This document shows, piece after piece, positions 1-9,534 of a DNA stretch of 64,000 nt. The notes below the pieces were generated by a model. The model saw nothing but the letters and a program-made list of their open reading frames with translations. It was not told the origin of the DNA and searched no databases. Both the position numbers and the translations under genes were made by a program. The DNA lies in the NCBI GenBank assembly GCA_015519975.1, contig WIAL01000004.1, positions 1 to 64,000 of the forward strand, read 5' to 3'. Positions within the stretch are counted from its first letter, which is position 1; the number at the start of each line of letters is the position of its first letter. This stretch comes from Hydrogenothermaceae bacterium. GTDB taxonomy: Bacteria; Aquificota; Aquificia; Aquificales; Hydrogenothermaceae.

Positions 1-606
1 ATAAACACCCAGAAAAGGTTAAATTGCTTGCCTTAAAAATGTATAGCGAAGGTATGAGTAAGTCTGCTATAGCAAGAGTTTTAAATCTGCCTTATGGAAC
101 AATAGCCCTATGGACTTATGAAGTTGGTAAATTTTTAGATAAATATCTGGAAAAGAAATGGAAGAAGTTAGCAAACAAAATAGATATAGATGAGATTTCA
201 ATAGATGAAATGAGAACATATATAAATAAAAACACAGAGGAAAATTCAGTATGGATATGGACAGCTTGTATAAAGAAAGGTGATAAAAAATATTATGTAT
301 ATGAAGTGGGAGATAGAGATGAAAAAACTTTTTTAAAATCTACTGGCTAAACTACCTTTAGCAAAGGAATATCATACAGATGGATATTATGTGTATAAAT
401 ACTGGCTAAACAGGAAACAACATAAGATAAGTAAGTTTGGTAAGACAAACAGAAATGAGGGATTACATTCAAGGTTAAGGGATAGATTAAAAAGACTACA
501 AAGGAAAACAAAGGGATACAGTAAAAACATAAATGCATTGAGATATGCTTTAGCTATTGTTTTAGCTTTACAAACATACCTACTGATTTTGGCTACTTTT
601 AGATAG
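1..606 (+). mobile_element. IS1-family insertion sequence, right-hand part
   Basis: The only mobile DNA seen in the window. It is called from its transposase, whose order (helix-turn-helix, then a DDE catalytic region ending in an Arg/Lys-rich helix) matches IS1 InsA/InsB. The left end lies before base 1. The right terminal repeat cannot be fixed without the left one; a stretch starting GGAGTATCC just after the transposase stop (from base 606) is a candidate end. The element sits directly upstream of the gltB promoter. Confidence 0.75.
3..606 (+). pseudogene. IS1-family transposase, 5'-truncated by the window and frameshifted
   Basis: Codons are open from base 3. The first part (to a stop at 348-350) has an InsA-like helix-turn-helix (SKSAIARVLNLP) and the start of the catalytic domain (EISIDEMRTY). 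The second part, in the +1 frame from about base 337, carries the second catalytic Asp (HTDGYY) and the conserved tail TNRNEGLHSRLRDRLKR. The frames meet at a run of six T and four A (329-338), where skipping one base restores a continuous IS1-like protein. In classical IS1 the programmed shift is -1 and lies between insA and insB, before the catalytic domain. This +1 break inside the catalytic domain therefore looks more like decay, though slippage on the homopolymer cannot be excluded. Confidence 0.75.
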
Positions 607-629
607 GAGTATCCATCGTTTTCAAAAAA

Positions 630-659
630 TTGTTAAAGTACTAATTTAAGTATTATAAT
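630..659 (+). promoter_or_regulatory. candidate sigma-70-type promoter of gltB
   Basis: A TTGTTA -35 (630-635), an 18-base spacer and a perfect TATAAT -10 (654-659) lie 36 bases before the gltB TTG start. This predicts a short leader of about 29 bases carrying the AGAGG/AAGG ribosome-binding sequence. It is the best match in the gap between the IS remnant and gltB. Confidence 0.5.
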
Positions 660-694
660 AATAGGTTACAACTAAAGAATAAGAGGTTAGAAGG

Positions 695-3600
695 TTGATT
701 GAAATTTTTGAAAGAGACTCCTGCGGGGTTGGTTTCATTGTTAATATAAAAGGAGAAAAATCTCATAATATTGTATCAGATGCTTTAACAGCTCTTGCAA
801 ATTTAGACCATAGAGGAGCTGTAAGTGCTGATGGAAAAACAGGAGATGGAGCAGGAATATTAACTCAAATTCCATATGAATTTTTCAAAAAACATATAGA
901 TAATATACCTTCTGAAGAAGATTTCGCAGTTGGAGTTTTTTTTATAAATCCTGAAAAAGAAAATGAAATTAAAGAACAAATAGAAGAAACTATTAATAAA
1001 TACTTTAAATTCTTAGGCTGGAGAGAAGTTCCCATAAATCACGATGAACTTGGTGAGATCGCAGCAAGTACTAAGCCATCTATTTTCCAAGGGTTTATTT
1101 CAAAAGAAGGAATAGATATAGAAAATTTTGAAAAAGAGCTTTTTATACTAAGAAAAAGGCTTGAAAAGTTATATAAACCTGAAGACCTATATATCCCAAG
1201 TCTTTCTTCGAAAACAATAGTTTATAAAGGTATGATTACTGCACCTAGATTGAAATACTTTTATCCTGATCTTCAAGATGAATCTTTCAAGTCTGCCATT
1301 GCACTTTTCCACCAGAGATATTCTACCAATACATTTCCAAACTGGAGACTTGCACAGCCTTTTAGAATGCTTGCCCATAATGGGGAAATTAACACAATTT
1401 CTGCAAATAGAAACTGGCTAAATGGAAAAGCTGATGATGTTAGAGAAGTATGGGGAGAGCTTGCAGATGTTATTCTTCCTATAGTTGATTATGAAGAAAG
1501 TGATTCAGCTTCGTTAGATAAAGCCCTTGAGTTTCTTGTACACTCAGGTAAAGATCCATTGGCTGCAATTAATGCATTGGTACCAAGGGCATTTGAAAAT
1601 GATGATAGACTTACACCTGAAGAAAAGGCATTTTATGAATATTTTGCGTGTATATTTGAAGCATGGGATGGTCCGGCTGCCCTTGCCTTTACCAATGGTC
1701 AGGTTGTAATAGGTAAACTGGATAGAAACGGTCTTAGACCGGCAAGATATGTTATTACGGAGGATACTGTTGTTTTAGCTTCTGAAGTTGGTGTTGTGGA
1801 TATTCCGGAAGAAAAAATAGTCTATAAGGGAAGACTGGGACCTGGAGATAAAATAGCAGTAGATACAAAAGAAGGAAAAGTTTATACATCAAAAGAGGTC
1901 ATAGATAAACTTATAGAAAATAAAGAGTATAAAAAATGGGTTGAAGAAAACCTTAAAACATTTATACCTGCCACAGATTATCCATCGGTTGAGCCAAAAG
2001 ATGTATCAAAAGAAGCAATGATGTTCGGTTATGACAAAGACCACATTAATCTTTACATAAAAGAGATGATAGAAAAGGCTAATGAGCCTGTTTATTCAAT
2101 GGGAAATGATACTCCAATATCAGTTTTATCAAAAAGACCAAAACTTTTATCAACGTATTTTAAACAAAGATTTGCACAGGTTACAAACCCTCCAATTGAT
2201 CCAATAAGAGAAAAAAGCGTAATGTCTTTAAAGACTTATGTTGGGAAAAAAGAGAACTTTTTAAAAGAAACTCCCAAACATGCAGACCAGCTTGTATTTG
2301 AATCTCCAATTATCTTTGATAATGAACTTGAAGAGCTTAAATCAATTTTTAAAGACAAAGTTGAAACAATTCCTGCAATATTTGAGCCTTACGATACAGC
2401 TTTAGAACCTAAATTAGATGAAATTTGCAAGAGAGTTGAAGAAGCAGTAGATAAAGGAAAAGAGATAATAATTTTGACAGATAGAGATGTCTCAATAGAA
2501 GGTGCTCCCATTCCAATGGGACTTGCAGTAGCTGCTGTTAACTCTTATATGTCAAGAAGAGGAAAAAGAAGTAAATTCAGTATAGTTGCAGACACTGCAG
2601 ATGCAAGAGATACCCACAGTATAGCATTTTTAATAGGATACGGTGCAACTCTTGTAAATCCTTACCTAACAGTTCAAATAATAAGAAATCTTGTTGAAGA
2701 AGATAAAAATGTAAATATGTCTTTTGAAGAAGCCTTAGATAGATATAAGAAAGGAACAAATGAAGGACTCTTAAAAATAATGTCTAAAATGGGAATAGCT
2801 ACAATAAAAAGTTACAGAGGTTCTGCACTTTTTGAAGCACTTGGACTTTCTAAAGAGGTTATAGATAAATATTTCCCAGGCACACCTTCACAGCTTGGCG
2901 GGATAGGTGTAAAACAGTTGGCACAGGAAGTTATACTAAAATACAATGATATCTTCTTCAAAGAACAGGTAAAAATAGGATACGAAGGGGAGTACAGACA
3001 TAGAAGAGATGGAGAGTTCCACTCATGGAATCCTAAAGCATTAACAGCACTACATAGGGCTGTAAGAGGAGAAAGCTGGGAAGAATACAAAGTATTTTCT
3101 GAAAATGCGTATCTTGAAAAACCTGTCAATGTTAGAGATCTATTTGAGATTGTAAGTGATAGACCTCCAATTCCTATTGAAGAAGTTGAACCTGTAGAAG
3201 AAATAATGAAAAAATTTGTCGGTGCAGGAATGTCAATTGGGGCATTAAGCAGAGAGGCCCATGAAACAATTGCAGAAGCAATGAATACAATAGGTGGAAA
3301 ATCAAACTCAGGTGAAGGTGGAGAAGACCCAGCAAGATTTGGAACTATTAAAAATTCTAAAATAAAGCAAGTTGCATCAGGAAGATTTGGTGTTACACCT
3401 GAATATTTGAACAGTGCCGAAGAAATTGAAATAAAAATAGCACAGGGAGCAAAACCTGGAGAAGGTGGACAGCTTCCAGGCAAGAAAGTAGATGTTTACA
3501 TTGGATTTTTAAGAAGAGCAAAACCGGGAACAACCTTAATATCTCCTCCTCCACACCATGATATTTACTCAATAGAAGACTTGGCACAGCTTATATATGA

Positions 3601-5074
3601 CTTAAAGATGATTAACCCTAGAGCAAAAGTAATTGTTAAACTCGTATCAGAAACTGGAATAGGTACAATTGCTTCTGGTGTTGCAAAAGCTTTTGCAGAT
3701 ATTATCCATATATCGGGACATGACGGTGGAACAGGGGCATCGCCTCTTGTATCAATTAAACACGCAGGAACTGTTTGGGAACTTGGACTATCAGAGGTTC
3801 AGAGAGTTTTAATTGAAAATGATCTTAGGGGAAGAGTAAAACTTAGAGTTGACGGTGGTATAAAAACAGGACGAGATGTAATTTTTGGGGCTTTACTTGG
3901 AGCAGAAGAGTTTGGATTTGGAACTGCCCTCATGATTGCAGAAGGTTGCGTAATGGCAAGACAGTGTCATTTGAATACATGTCCTGTTGGAATCACAACT
4001 CAAGACCCTGTATTAATTGAAAAATACAAAGGAAAACCAGAGCATGTAATAAGATATTTAGAATATCTTGCCCATGAAACAAGACAGTTTTTAGCAGATA
4101 TGGGATATAAACATTTAGATGATATAGTTGGAAGGACAGATTTAATTAAACCTAAGATACCTTCTGACCACTATAAAGCAAAATTTGTAGATGTTTCATA
4201 TATACTTACAACTCCTCCGAAAGATAAGCCTATAAAATCTGTTGTAGATAGAAATGACCCTCCTTCCAAACCATTTGATGATGAAATTTTAAAAGATGCA
4301 CTTCCTGCAATAGAAAAAGATGAAGTATTCTCTGGATTTTATGTTGTTAGAAACGTTTACCGTTCAATAGGAACAAAAGTGGCCCATGAAATAGCAAAAA
4401 GATATGGAGATAAAGGCTTAAAAACAGGAAAAGTAGAATTAAACCTACATGGAACAGCAGGTCAGTCTTTTGGAGCATTTTGTGTAAAAGGTCTTGAGTT
4501 AATACTTACAGGACAGGCAAATGATTATGTAGGAAAAGGAATGAATGGAGGATTAATTGTTATAAAACCTCCTAAAGAGTTTAAAGGAAAATCAGATGAG
4601 AATGTAATTATAGGAAATACAGTACTTTACGGTGCAACGGGAGGTATGCTTTTCGCTTCTGGAGTTGCCGGTGAAAGATTTGCCGTTAGAAACAGTGGAG
4701 CTGTTGCAGTTGTTGAAGGTGTTGGAGAACACGGATGTGAATATATGACAAATGGAAAAGTGGTTGTACTTGGAAAAACAGGTAAGAACTTTGGAGCAGC
4801 TATGACCGGCGGTGTTGCTTATGTTTATGATCCTGAAGGTGAAATGGACAAAAACATAAATAAATCCTATGTTCACATAACAGAAATAGATGAAGATGAT
4901 AAAAAAGAATTAAAAGACCTTCTTATAAAACACAAAGCTTATACAGATAGTCAGGTAGCTAAAGATATTCTTGATAACTTTGAAACAGAAATTGAAAACT
5001 TTGTAAAAATAGAACCAATTCCAGTTAAAAAGCCAAATCCTGAAACAGATGAGGCAGAAGTTGAAAATAAATAA
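695..5074 (+). CDS. gltB: glutamate synthase large subunit
   Basis: Makes two glutamates from glutamine and 2-oxoglutarate, the main ammonium-assimilation route with glutamine synthetase. The order is class-II glutamine amidotransferase (about residues 10-400), central domain, FMN/2-oxoglutarate barrel (about 800-1190) with the [3Fe-4S] cysteines C1085, C1091 and C1096 (CHLNTCPVG), and a C-terminal GXGXG beta-helix. At 1459 residues it is close to the family's usual length. The TTG start is forced: an in-frame TAA at 680-682 is 12 bases upstream and no other start precedes Cys10 (SCGVGF). As in other GltB proteins, a short propeptide must be removed to expose that nucleophile. No small subunit gltD is adjacent, so the electron donor (NADPH via a distant GltD, or ferredoxin) cannot be read here. 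Confidence 0.97.
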   Translation: MIEIFERDSCGVGFIVNIKGEKSHNIVSDALTALANLDHRGAVSADGKTGDGAGILTQIPYEFFKKHIDNIPSEEDFAVGVFFINPEKENEIKEQIEETINKYFKFLGWREVPINHDELGEIAASTKPSIFQGFISKEGIDIENFEKELFILRKRLEKLYKPEDLYIPSLSSKTIVYKGMITAPRLKYFYPDLQDESFKSAIALFHQRYSTNTFPNWRLAQPFRMLAHNGEINTISANRNWLNGKADDVREVWGELADVILPIVDYEESDSASLDKALEFLVHSGKDPLAAINALVPRAFENDDRLTPEEKAFYEYFACIFEAWDGPAALAFTNGQVVIGKLDRNGLRPARYVITEDTVVLASEVGVVDIPEEKIVYKGRLGPGDKIAVDTKEGKVYTSKEVIDKLIENKEYKKWVEENLKTFIPATDYPSVEPKDVSKEAMMFGYDKDHINLYIKEMIEKANEPVYSMGNDTPISVLSKRPKLLSTYFKQRFAQVTNPPIDPIREKSVMSLKTYVGKKENFLKETPKHADQLVFESPIIFDNELEELKSIFKDKVETIPAIFEPYDTALEPKLDEICKRVEEAVDKGKEIIILTDRDVSIEGAPIPMGLAVAAVNSYMSRRGKRSKFSIVADTADARDTHSIAFLIGYGATLVNPYLTVQIIRNLVEEDKNVNMSFEEALDRYKKGTNEGLLKIMSKMGIATIKSYRGSALFEALGLSKEVIDKYFPGTPSQLGGIGVKQLAQEVILKYNDIFFKEQVKIGYEGEYRHRRDGEFHSWNPKALTALHRAVRGESWEEYKVFSENAYLEKPVNVRDLFEIVSDRPPIPIEEVEPVEEIMKKFVGAGMSIGALSREAHETIAEAMNTIGGKSNSGEGGEDPARFGTIKNSKIKQVASGRFGVTPEYLNSAEEIEIKIAQGAKPGEGGQLPGKKVDVYIGFLRRAKPGTTLISPPPHHDIYSIEDLAQLIYDLKMINPRAKVIVKLVSETGIGTIASGVAKAFADIIHISGHDGGTGASPLVSIKHAGTVWELGLSEVQRVLIENDLRGRVKLRVDGGIKTGRDVIFGALLGAEEFGFGTALMIAEGCVMARQCHLNTCPVGITTQDPVLIEKYKGKPEHVIRYLEYLAHETRQFLADMGYKHLDDIVGRTDLIKPKIPSDHYKAKFVDVSYILTTPPKDKPIKSVVDRNDPPSKPFDDEILKDALPAIEKDEVFSGFYVVRNVYRSIGTKVAHEIAKRYGDKGLKTGKVELNLHGTAGQSFGAFCVKGLELILTGQANDYVGKGMNGGLIVIKPPKEFKGKSDENVIIGNTVLYGATGGMLFASGVAGERFAVRNSGAVAVVEGVGEHGCEYMTNGKVVVLGKTGKNFGAAMTGGVAYVYDPEGEMDKNINKSYVHITEIDEDDKKELKDLLIKHKAYTDSQVAKDILDNFETEIENFVKIEPIPVKKPNPETDEAEVENK

Positions 5075-5639
5075 AATAATTTTTCTTCTGCTTTTCTTTT
5101 TAACATATACAGCAGGAAGTTTTGAACTTCCTGTTTTTCAGAAAAATAAAAACATCATAAAAAAAGATTTTGTTAAAGCTTATGTTGTAAGGGTTATAGA
5201 TGGAGATACAATTGTTGTAAAAATTCCAAAAACTACCTTTAATGATAGAAAGACATTAAAAAATCTACGATTCACAGTAAGACTAATAGGAATAGACACC
5301 CCAGAAAGCAGAGTTAATAGAAGAGCCAAACTTCAAGCCCGAGAAACAGGAATAAATATAAAAAAAATCGTAATTCTTGGGAAAAAAGCAAAAGAGTTTA
5401 CAAAATCTTTACTTCCTAAAGGAAAAACTGTATTCTTGGAATTTGATGTGGAATCTCAGGACAGATATGGCAGACTTTTAGCTTATGTATGGCTTCCTGA
5501 CGGCAGGATGGTAAATAAAGAAATAATATGCAGTGGATATGCATATCCTCTGACTGTACCTCCAAACGTAAAGTATGAAAAGCAGTTTAGACAATGCTTT
5601 AGAAAAGCAGTAAAACTACACAAAGGTCTCTGGAGATAA
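5061..5639 (+). CDS. secreted thermonuclease (SNase) family protein
   Basis: Probable exported Ca2+-dependent phosphodiesterase of the staphylococcal nuclease fold. A signal peptide or N-terminal anchor (IIFLLLFFLTYTAGSF) precedes the nuclease core: VIDGDTIVV with the metal-binding Asp, RLIGIDTPES with catalytic Arg and Glu, and DRYGR with the second catalytic Arg. The TTG at 5061 is preferred because AGG at 5052-5054 lies a sensible distance upstream. An ATG at 5049, adding four residues and overlapping gltB more, is possible but lacks a ribosome-binding sequence. The gene overlaps the end of gltB and is one base from lepB, so it is probably co-transcribed. The substrate (scavenged DNA/RNA or none) is not evident. 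Confidence 0.85.
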   Translation: MKINKIIFLLLFFLTYTAGSFELPVFQKNKNIIKKDFVKAYVVRVIDGDTIVVKIPKTTFNDRKTLKNLRFTVRLIGIDTPESRVNRRAKLQARETGINIKKIVILGKKAKEFTKSLLPKGKTVFLEFDVESQDRYGRLLAYVWLPDGRMVNKEIICSGYAYPLTVPPNVKYEKQFRQCFRKAVKLHKGLWR

Positions 5640-5640
5640 A

Positions 5641-6342
5641 ATGAAAGAAAGCAAAGGATACATTTCTACAATAAAAACAATTATCTACATTGTTATTGCT
5701 GTTTCACTTATACGGATATTCTTAGTACAGGCTTTTAACATTCCTTCAGGTTCAATGAAACCAACACTTCTCGTAGGAGATTTTATACTTGTTAACAAAC
5801 TTGTATATGGAGACTGGACTTTTGGAGTGCCTTTTACAAGTATTGATTTTTATACCTATAAAAATAGGATGGTCAAACCAGATAGAGGAGATGTTATTGT
5901 TTTCAAGTACCCTGAAAACCCAAAAATAGACTTTATAAAAAGAATAATTGCCCTACCGGGAGATACTGTAGAAGTAAGGGACGATATTGTTTATTTAAAC
6001 GGAAAACCTCTTCCAAAAGAAAAAGATGGATTTTACTCGGAACACGGCGAAAAAGTTCAGATATATAAAGAATGTACTATAAGGAAGTATCATAATAATC
6101 AAAAGTACTGTTATACCACTATGGAAATTTACGAAAATGAAGGTAAAAATTTTGGTCCTATAAAAGTACCAAAAGGTCAGTATTTCGTAATGGGAGATAA
6201 CAGAGATAACAGTAGAGATAGCAGATTTTGGGGCTTTGTGCCTGATGATTACATAATAGGAAGAGCATTTATAATTTATTTTTCTGTTGACCTTCAAAAG
6301 CCAATGATTAGATTTGATAGGATAGGTAAGATTATCAGGTAA
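5641..6342 (+). CDS. lepB: signal peptidase I
   Basis: Membrane-bound serine protease that removes signal peptides of Sec and Tat substrates on the outer face of the inner membrane. One N-terminal membrane helix (about residues 11-31) is followed by the catalytic Ser38 in IPSGSMKPTL, the general base Lys100 in DFIKRIIALPGD, and the conserved MGDNRDNSRDSR box near the C-terminus. At 233 residues it is compact, as in other thermophiles. It starts one base after the nuclease stop, and that nuclease is itself a likely export substrate. Confidence 0.95.
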   Translation: MKESKGYISTIKTIIYIVIAVSLIRIFLVQAFNIPSGSMKPTLLVGDFILVNKLVYGDWTFGVPFTSIDFYTYKNRMVKPDRGDVIVFKYPENPKIDFIKRIIALPGDTVEVRDDIVYLNGKPLPKEKDGFYSEHGEKVQIYKECTIRKYHNNQKYCYTTMEIYENEGKNFGPIKVPKGQYFVMGDNRDNSRDSRFWGFVPDDYIIGRAFIIYFSVDLQKPMIRFDRIGKIIR

Positions 6343-6430
6343 AGTAATGAATATAAATAAAATATCTAAAACTAAGCCTCAGAAATATAATATAAAAATT
6401 TGAATTAGTGTTTATGTAGAAAGTAAGAAA

Positions 6431-6643
6431 TTGAAATGGGAAAAAGGACTTAAAAAAGCTTTTGAAGAAGTAGGAAAACATTTTTTAAATATAGGGGTTG
6501 CAGTTATTGTTTTCGCTATTCTACAACCTATAGTTAAAAGTGAATTTTCTCCTAAATCTTCATTAATATTTGCAGTTCTGTACTTGATAATTTTTACCAT
6601 CGCTGTATTTTTAATAATGCTTGGAGGTAGAGAAGATGAATAA
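6431..6643 (+). CDS. small two-helix membrane protein, function unknown
   Basis: Not recognised. About 70 residues: a charged amphipathic N-terminus (KWEKGLKKAFEEVGKHF), two hydrophobic segments separated by a short polar turn (KSEFSPKSS), and an acidic tail. The start is uncertain; TTG at 6431 fits best, since an in-frame stop lies shortly upstream. A TATAAT-like box occurs at about 6386-6395 without a convincing -35. Its end overlaps the next small gene by eight bases, which suggests the two are translated together. Confidence 0.55.
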   Translation: MKWEKGLKKAFEEVGKHFLNIGVAVIVFAILQPIVKSEFSPKSSLIFAVLYLIIFTIAVFLIMLGGREDE

Positions 6644-6749
6644 TGAATTCTTATATTATTTAATCGTTTTTGGAAGTGTCATATTGGCTGGAATTTTGAT
6701 GCTGGTGTTAGGAATTTTTACCTTAAAAACCAACAAAAAGGAAGCTTGA
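6636..6749 (+). CDS. 37-residue single-helix membrane peptide, function unknown
   Basis: ATG at 6636 follows a strong GGAGG (6623-6627) with eight-base spacing, inside the end of the preceding small membrane gene. The product starts MNNEFLYYLIVFGSV and has one membrane helix followed by a Lys-rich tail (TLKTNKKEA). A good ribosome-binding site, eight-base overlap and clean amphipathic layout argue for a real gene despite its size. Possibly a partner of the upstream two-helix protein. No family recognised. Confidence 0.55.
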   Translation: MNNEFLYYLIVFGSVILAGILMLVLGIFTLKTNKKEA

Positions 6750-6815
6750 ATTTTTGATTTCAGGCTTTGTAAAAAACATTAAAAATCCATTAATTAATAT
6801 TATGGAGGCATAGCT

Positions 6816-8114
6816 TTGAGCCTTATTCTAATAAAAAATGGACACGTTATTGACCCTGAAAATAGTATAAATGGCAACTTTGATATACTCATTGAAAAAG
6901 GAAAAATAAAAAAGATAGATAAAAATATACAGCCTTTTGCAGGGTGTGAAATTATAAATGCTGAAAATATGATAGTTTCTCCTTCATTCTGTGACATTCA
7001 TGTTCACTTTAGAGATCCGGGACAAACTTATAAAGAAGATATAAGAACAGGTTCTATGGCAGCTGTTGCCGGAGGATATACAACAGTTGTATGTATGCCA
7101 AATACGCTACCAGCTATAGATGAAGTTTCTATTGTCAGATATGTAATAGAAAAGGGAGAAGAAGTTGGACTTTGTAGAGTTTTACCTGCAGCTGCTGTTA
7201 CAAAAGGTAGAAAAGGAAAAGAATTAACCGAAATGTGGCTTTTAAAAGATGCAGGAGCAGTTTATTTTACAGATGATGGGGCTCCTGTGTGGGATGCATT
7301 TATAATGAGAAAAGCAATGGAATATGCAGGATCAATAGGTTCTTTTGTTGCAGATCACTGTGAAGATTTAAGTTTATCAAATAATGGTGTTGCCCACGAA
7401 GGAGAAATAGCAGCAGCACTAGGTCTTCCACCGCTTCCTCCAGAAGCTGAAGATACTATGGTTGCAAGGGACTGCATACTCGCACTTAGAACAGGAATGC
7501 CTGTACATATATGTCATATATCGTCAAGAGTTGCTGTAGAAACAGTAGCGTGGGCTAAAGCACTTGGAGCAAAAGTTACAGCAGAAGTAACACCTCACCA
7601 TTTATCCTTAACAGATGATGAATGGCTTGATTTTGACTGTAAGGCAAAAGTTTCGCCGCCTCTTAGAGAACACGAGGATGTAGAAGCAGTCAGATGGGCA
7701 CTTGCTTCAGGAGTAATTGATTTTGTAGCAACAGACCACGCGCCGCATGCTCATCAGGAAAAAATGCTTGAACATCAGCACTGTCCGCCAGGGATGATAG
7801 GGCTACAATTTGCACTTCCAACTGTTTTAAAACTTGTAAAAAAAGATTACTTCAATATGGAAAGGGCAATACAGGTTCTCTCTACAGAGCCAATGAAAAA
7901 ACTAGGTCTCACTCCTCCTGCAATTAAAGAGGGAGAAACGGCAGAACTTGTAATCTTTGACCCGTTTGAAAGCTGGGAAGTTAATGAAGAAACTATACTT
8001 TCTAAAAGTAAAAATACACCACTTCTAGGAAGAAAATTAAGAGGCAAAGTTAAGTACACATTTTACAACGGTAAAATTGTTTATTCAGACAAATCAGGAG
8101 TTTCTTGTGGATAA
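6816..8114 (+). CDS. pyrC: dihydroorotase (class I)
   Basis: Third step of pyrimidine synthesis, cyclising carbamoyl-aspartate to dihydroorotate. Metal-binding and catalytic signatures are present: DIHVHFRDPGQ, the Asp in VYFTDDGAPV, PHHLSL, and FVATDHAPH. The 432 residues match the class found in Aquifex, where dihydroorotase forms a hetero-dodecamer with aspartate transcarbamoylase (established for A. aeolicus). TTG at 6816 is supported by GGAGG at 6804-6808. The carB half-gene at 33977-35659 belongs to the same pathway. Confidence 0.95.
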   Translation: MSLILIKNGHVIDPENSINGNFDILIEKGKIKKIDKNIQPFAGCEIINAENMIVSPSFCDIHVHFRDPGQTYKEDIRTGSMAAVAGGYTTVVCMPNTLPAIDEVSIVRYVIEKGEEVGLCRVLPAAAVTKGRKGKELTEMWLLKDAGAVYFTDDGAPVWDAFIMRKAMEYAGSIGSFVADHCEDLSLSNNGVAHEGEIAAALGLPPLPPEAEDTMVARDCILALRTGMPVHICHISSRVAVETVAWAKALGAKVTAEVTPHHLSLTDDEWLDFDCKAKVSPPLREHEDVEAVRWALASGVIDFVATDHAPHAHQEKMLEHQHCPPGMIGLQFALPTVLKLVKKDYFNMERAIQVLSTEPMKKLGLTPPAIKEGETAELVIFDPFESWEVNEETILSKSKNTPLLGRKLRGKVKYTFYNGKIVYSDKSGVSCG

Positions 8115-8421
8115 TTTGAAAGAAAAAGTTTTAGATATACTATCAGAAATATGTGACCCTGAGATACCTCTTGATATAGTATCTCTTGGACTTGTTAAAG
8201 ATGTGCTTTTAGCAGATAAGGAAATACAGGTTGTTATGACACTTACCACCCCAAAATGTCCTTTAGAAGAAATAATAAAAAATGTTGTTTTATCAAAATT
8301 AAAAGAAAACTTTCCTGATTATACTATAAATTTGACATTTGACTTTAGCAAGCCGTGGACATCAGAAAACATATCTAAAGAAGGAAAGAAAAAGCTCAGA
8401 GCTTTGGGCTGGAAATTATAA
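8107..8421 (+). CDS. MIP18/DUF59 family iron-sulfur assembly protein (SufT/PaaD-like)
   Basis: About 104 residues of the DUF59 fold: CDPEIPLDIVSLGLV and the conserved TLTTPKCPL with the reactive Cys. Members help assemble or deliver Fe-S clusters. GTG at 8107 is chosen because AGGAG (8096-8100) lies six bases upstream; this makes it overlap pyrC by eight bases and implies translational coupling. The 3' end overlaps the convergent aminotransferase by six bases. Confidence 0.8.
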   Translation: MDNLKEKVLDILSEICDPEIPLDIVSLGLVKDVLLADKEIQVVMTLTTPKCPLEEIIKNVVLSKLKENFPDYTINLTFDFSKPWTSENISKEGKKKLRALGWKL

Positions 8422-9534
8422 CCCTAAAAAAGCTCTTATTCTTTTTACACCTTCTTCCATATGCTCTATGTCTTTTGTATATGCAAATCTTATATACTTT
8501 TCAGTGTTATTTTCCCCAAAATCAATTCCTGGAGTTACTGCTACATGAGCTTTTTCTAATAATTCATTTGCAAATTTAAAGGCATTATCTGAATATTTTT
8601 CAATATTTGCCCACAAATAAAAAGCCCCTTCAGGTTTTGCATCTATATCAAAAATATCATTTAACTGGCTATATAAAAAATCCCTTCTTTTTTTATATTC
8701 TTCAGTTATTTTATCTAAATACCTTTTGTCAAAAGCTCCAAGAGCAGCATACTGACTTATTGTAGGAGGTGCAATAAATACATTTTGAAGAACTATTTCA
8801 GCTTTTCTAACTAAATTCTCAGGTAATATAATCCATCCAAGCCTAAATCCCGGCATACAAAAATATTTTGAAAATCCATTTATAACAATAGCGTTATCTG
8901 AAAATTCTAAAGCCGTATGTTCTTTTTCATCATACACAAGACCGTGGTATATTTCATCAGAAATAAAGTAAATTCCTTTTTCATCACAGTAGTTTATAAG
9001 CTCTTTTAAAACATCTTTTTGGTAAATATTACCGGTTGGATTGTTAGGAGAGGATATTTGAACTGCTTTTATATCTTTAAATTCTTTTAACTGCTTTACT
9101 GTTAACTGATAATTTGTAGATTTATCTACAGGTGCAAATGTTGGATTAATATCGAGTATGTATGAAAAATTTTTGTAGCAGGGATAAGAAGGGTCTGTCA
9201 TTAAAAGTTTATCTCCTGAGTTTAAAAGTATTGAGTAAGCTACCAGAAAAGCTCCTGATGTCCCAACTGTCAATGCTATTCTTTCAGGAGATATTTCCAC
9301 ATCATACTTTTCTTTATAAAACTGTGCTATTTTTTCTCTCAGCTGTATTAGTCCTAAACTTTCTGTATAATGGTTTAGTCTATCTTTCACAGCTTTTTCT
9401 GCAAGTTCCCATACTTTTGGGGAAGGCTGAAGATCGGGTTCTCCTATTTCAAAATGTATTGTATCTTCATATTTTTGAGCTTTCTTAACAATATCCATAA
9501 CAATAAAAGGTTTAACTTTATATAATCTGTTCAT
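8416..9534 (-). CDS. class I/II PLP-dependent aminotransferase
   Basis: Fold-type I aminotransferase of 372 residues in the aspartate/aromatic aminotransferase superfamily. Visible landmarks are the cofactor-binding SSPNNPTG, the Schiff-base lysine in NGFSKYFCMPGFRLGW, and the C-terminal substrate-carboxylate Arg in YIRFAYT. The amino donor cannot be assigned from sequence. Its ATG overlaps the TGA of the upstream hypothetical gene (ATGA), so it is the last gene of a minus-strand run starting near arsR or lpxA. Confidence 0.85.
   Translation of the reverse strand: MNRLYKVKPFIVMDIVKKAQKYEDTIHFEIGEPDLQPSPKVWELAEKAVKDRLNHYTESLGLIQLREKIAQFYKEKYDVEISPERIALTVGTSGAFLVAYSILLNSGDKLLMTDPSYPCYKNFSYILDINPTFAPVDKSTNYQLTVKQLKEFKDIKAVQISSPNNPTGNIYQKDVLKELINYCDEKGIYFISDEIYHGLVYDEKEHTALEFSDNAIVINGFSKYFCMPGFRLGWIILPENLVRKAEIVLQNVFIAPPTISQYAALGAFDKRYLDKITEEYKKRRDFLYSQLNDIFDIDAKPEGAFYLWANIEKYSDNAFKFANELLEKAHVAVTPGIDFGENNTEKYIRFAYTKDIEHMEEGVKRIRAFLGL

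Noticed and set aside
2812-3483. 223-codon open frame on the minus strand inside gltB
   Set aside because: It lies antisense to highly conserved gltB coding, is Ser/Pro-rich as expected for a shadow frame in AT-rich coding DNA, and has no ribosome-binding site.
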